Shown one piece after another: positions 63,735 through 64,000 of a stretch of 64,000 nt of DNA (position 1 is its first letter; each line of letters starts with the position of its first letter). This DNA is from Tenebrio molitor (taxonomy: Eukaryota; Arthropoda; Insecta; Coleoptera; Tenebrionidae). The notes below the pieces were generated by a model that worked only from the letters and a program-made list of their open reading frames with translations, was not told the DNA's origin and did not search any database. Position numbers and translations under genes: made by a program. The stretch covers positions 15,748,001 through 15,812,000 of the forward strand of contig NC_091048.1 of NCBI RefSeq assembly GCF_963966145.1, given 5' to 3'.

Positions 63735-64000
63735 AGTTCAAGCTTAGTCTTCAAAGAATCCATTTATTCTACACAAATATTACTAAGGACTGCTTTCGCA
63801 GCCATTTTAATAATAACATTGCATACTGCAGCTTTATGGTCTGCACAGGAAAACTCTGAATTTTGAAGGAGGTGATCATACAGCAAGTCATGCAAATGAA
63901 TACATGGTTTCCCATATTGTAGAAATGGTACCTAACAGTTTTTGTACTATATTCGCAATTCTCAATAATGCCTACAAATGAATCACTGGGATACAGCAAT
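63735..64000 (-). pseudogene. Same domain, copy 3, running off the window
   Basis: Reads LLYPSDSFVGIIEN then, in another frame, LHDLLYDHLLQNSEFSCADH and KAAVCNVIIKMAAKAVLSNI followed by a TAA where copy 2 continues. Head-to-tail with copy 2 at a spacing of about 650 bp. Incomplete at the window edge. Confidence 0.45.

Noticed and set aside
1..64000. CRISPR arrays, prokaryotic operons or ribosome binding sites.
   Set aside because: None seen. Introns, TEs and host genes show a eukaryotic nuclear genome; tandem repeats here are not of spacer type.

Overview
The window looks like an AT-rich insect nuclear genome, most plausibly a beetle (a guess from the TE mix, not proven). Only two genes are unmistakably host: ribosomal protein eL37 (59419-59971, +) and NF-YB (60185-61076, -). 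They are convergent, spliced and intact. A third candidate host gene of unknown function is at 38446-39448. Nearly everything else is transposable-element sequence, much of it nested.

The backbone of the left half is a broken Maverick/Polinton (virus-like DNA transposon). Pieces: two genes on the minus strand at 1-330 and 3751-4282 (assignment weak), an integrase fragment (8714-8920, +), a fibre-like repeat protein (8888-9340, -), a packaging ATPase (9396-10049, -), a coiled-coil protein (15740-16610, +), a minor capsid protein split into 16715-16768 and 26700-27462, a basic minor virion protein (27513-27965), the major capsid protein (27989-33896, interrupted several times), a small hydrophobic/basic protein (33925-34276), an adenain-type cysteine protease (34300-34734), several small ORFs, and a matrix metalloproteinase with a hemopexin-like domain (35801-37318). 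No DNA polymerase B and no Polinton termini are visible. Start codons of almost all these ORFs sit in TAAATG, and the genes carry short GC-rich hairpin sequences that recur only among Polinton pieces.

Insertions that split the Polinton include: a P-like/THAP element (about 10917-15715) holding an intact five-exon hAT transposon (11311-14015) with an exact 8-bp target duplication; about 10 kb between the two minor-capsid pieces, holding a 345-bp tandem repeat, fold-back MITEs and a YqaJ-type nuclease gene split by three nested elements; a 2.6-kb long-TIR element in the capsid gene (28209-30787); and a minus-strand non-LTR retrotransposon (31600-33440) itself hit by a mariner-like MITE.

The right half holds a full Tigger/pogo element with an uninterrupted transposase (42730-44765), several R4/Dong-like retrotransposon pieces including a chimera with a second LINE (46000-48953), other LINE fragments, many fold-back elements, a quiet 3.3-kb stretch before RpL37, and at the right end a TIR element plus tandem copies of a probable transposase C-terminal domain.
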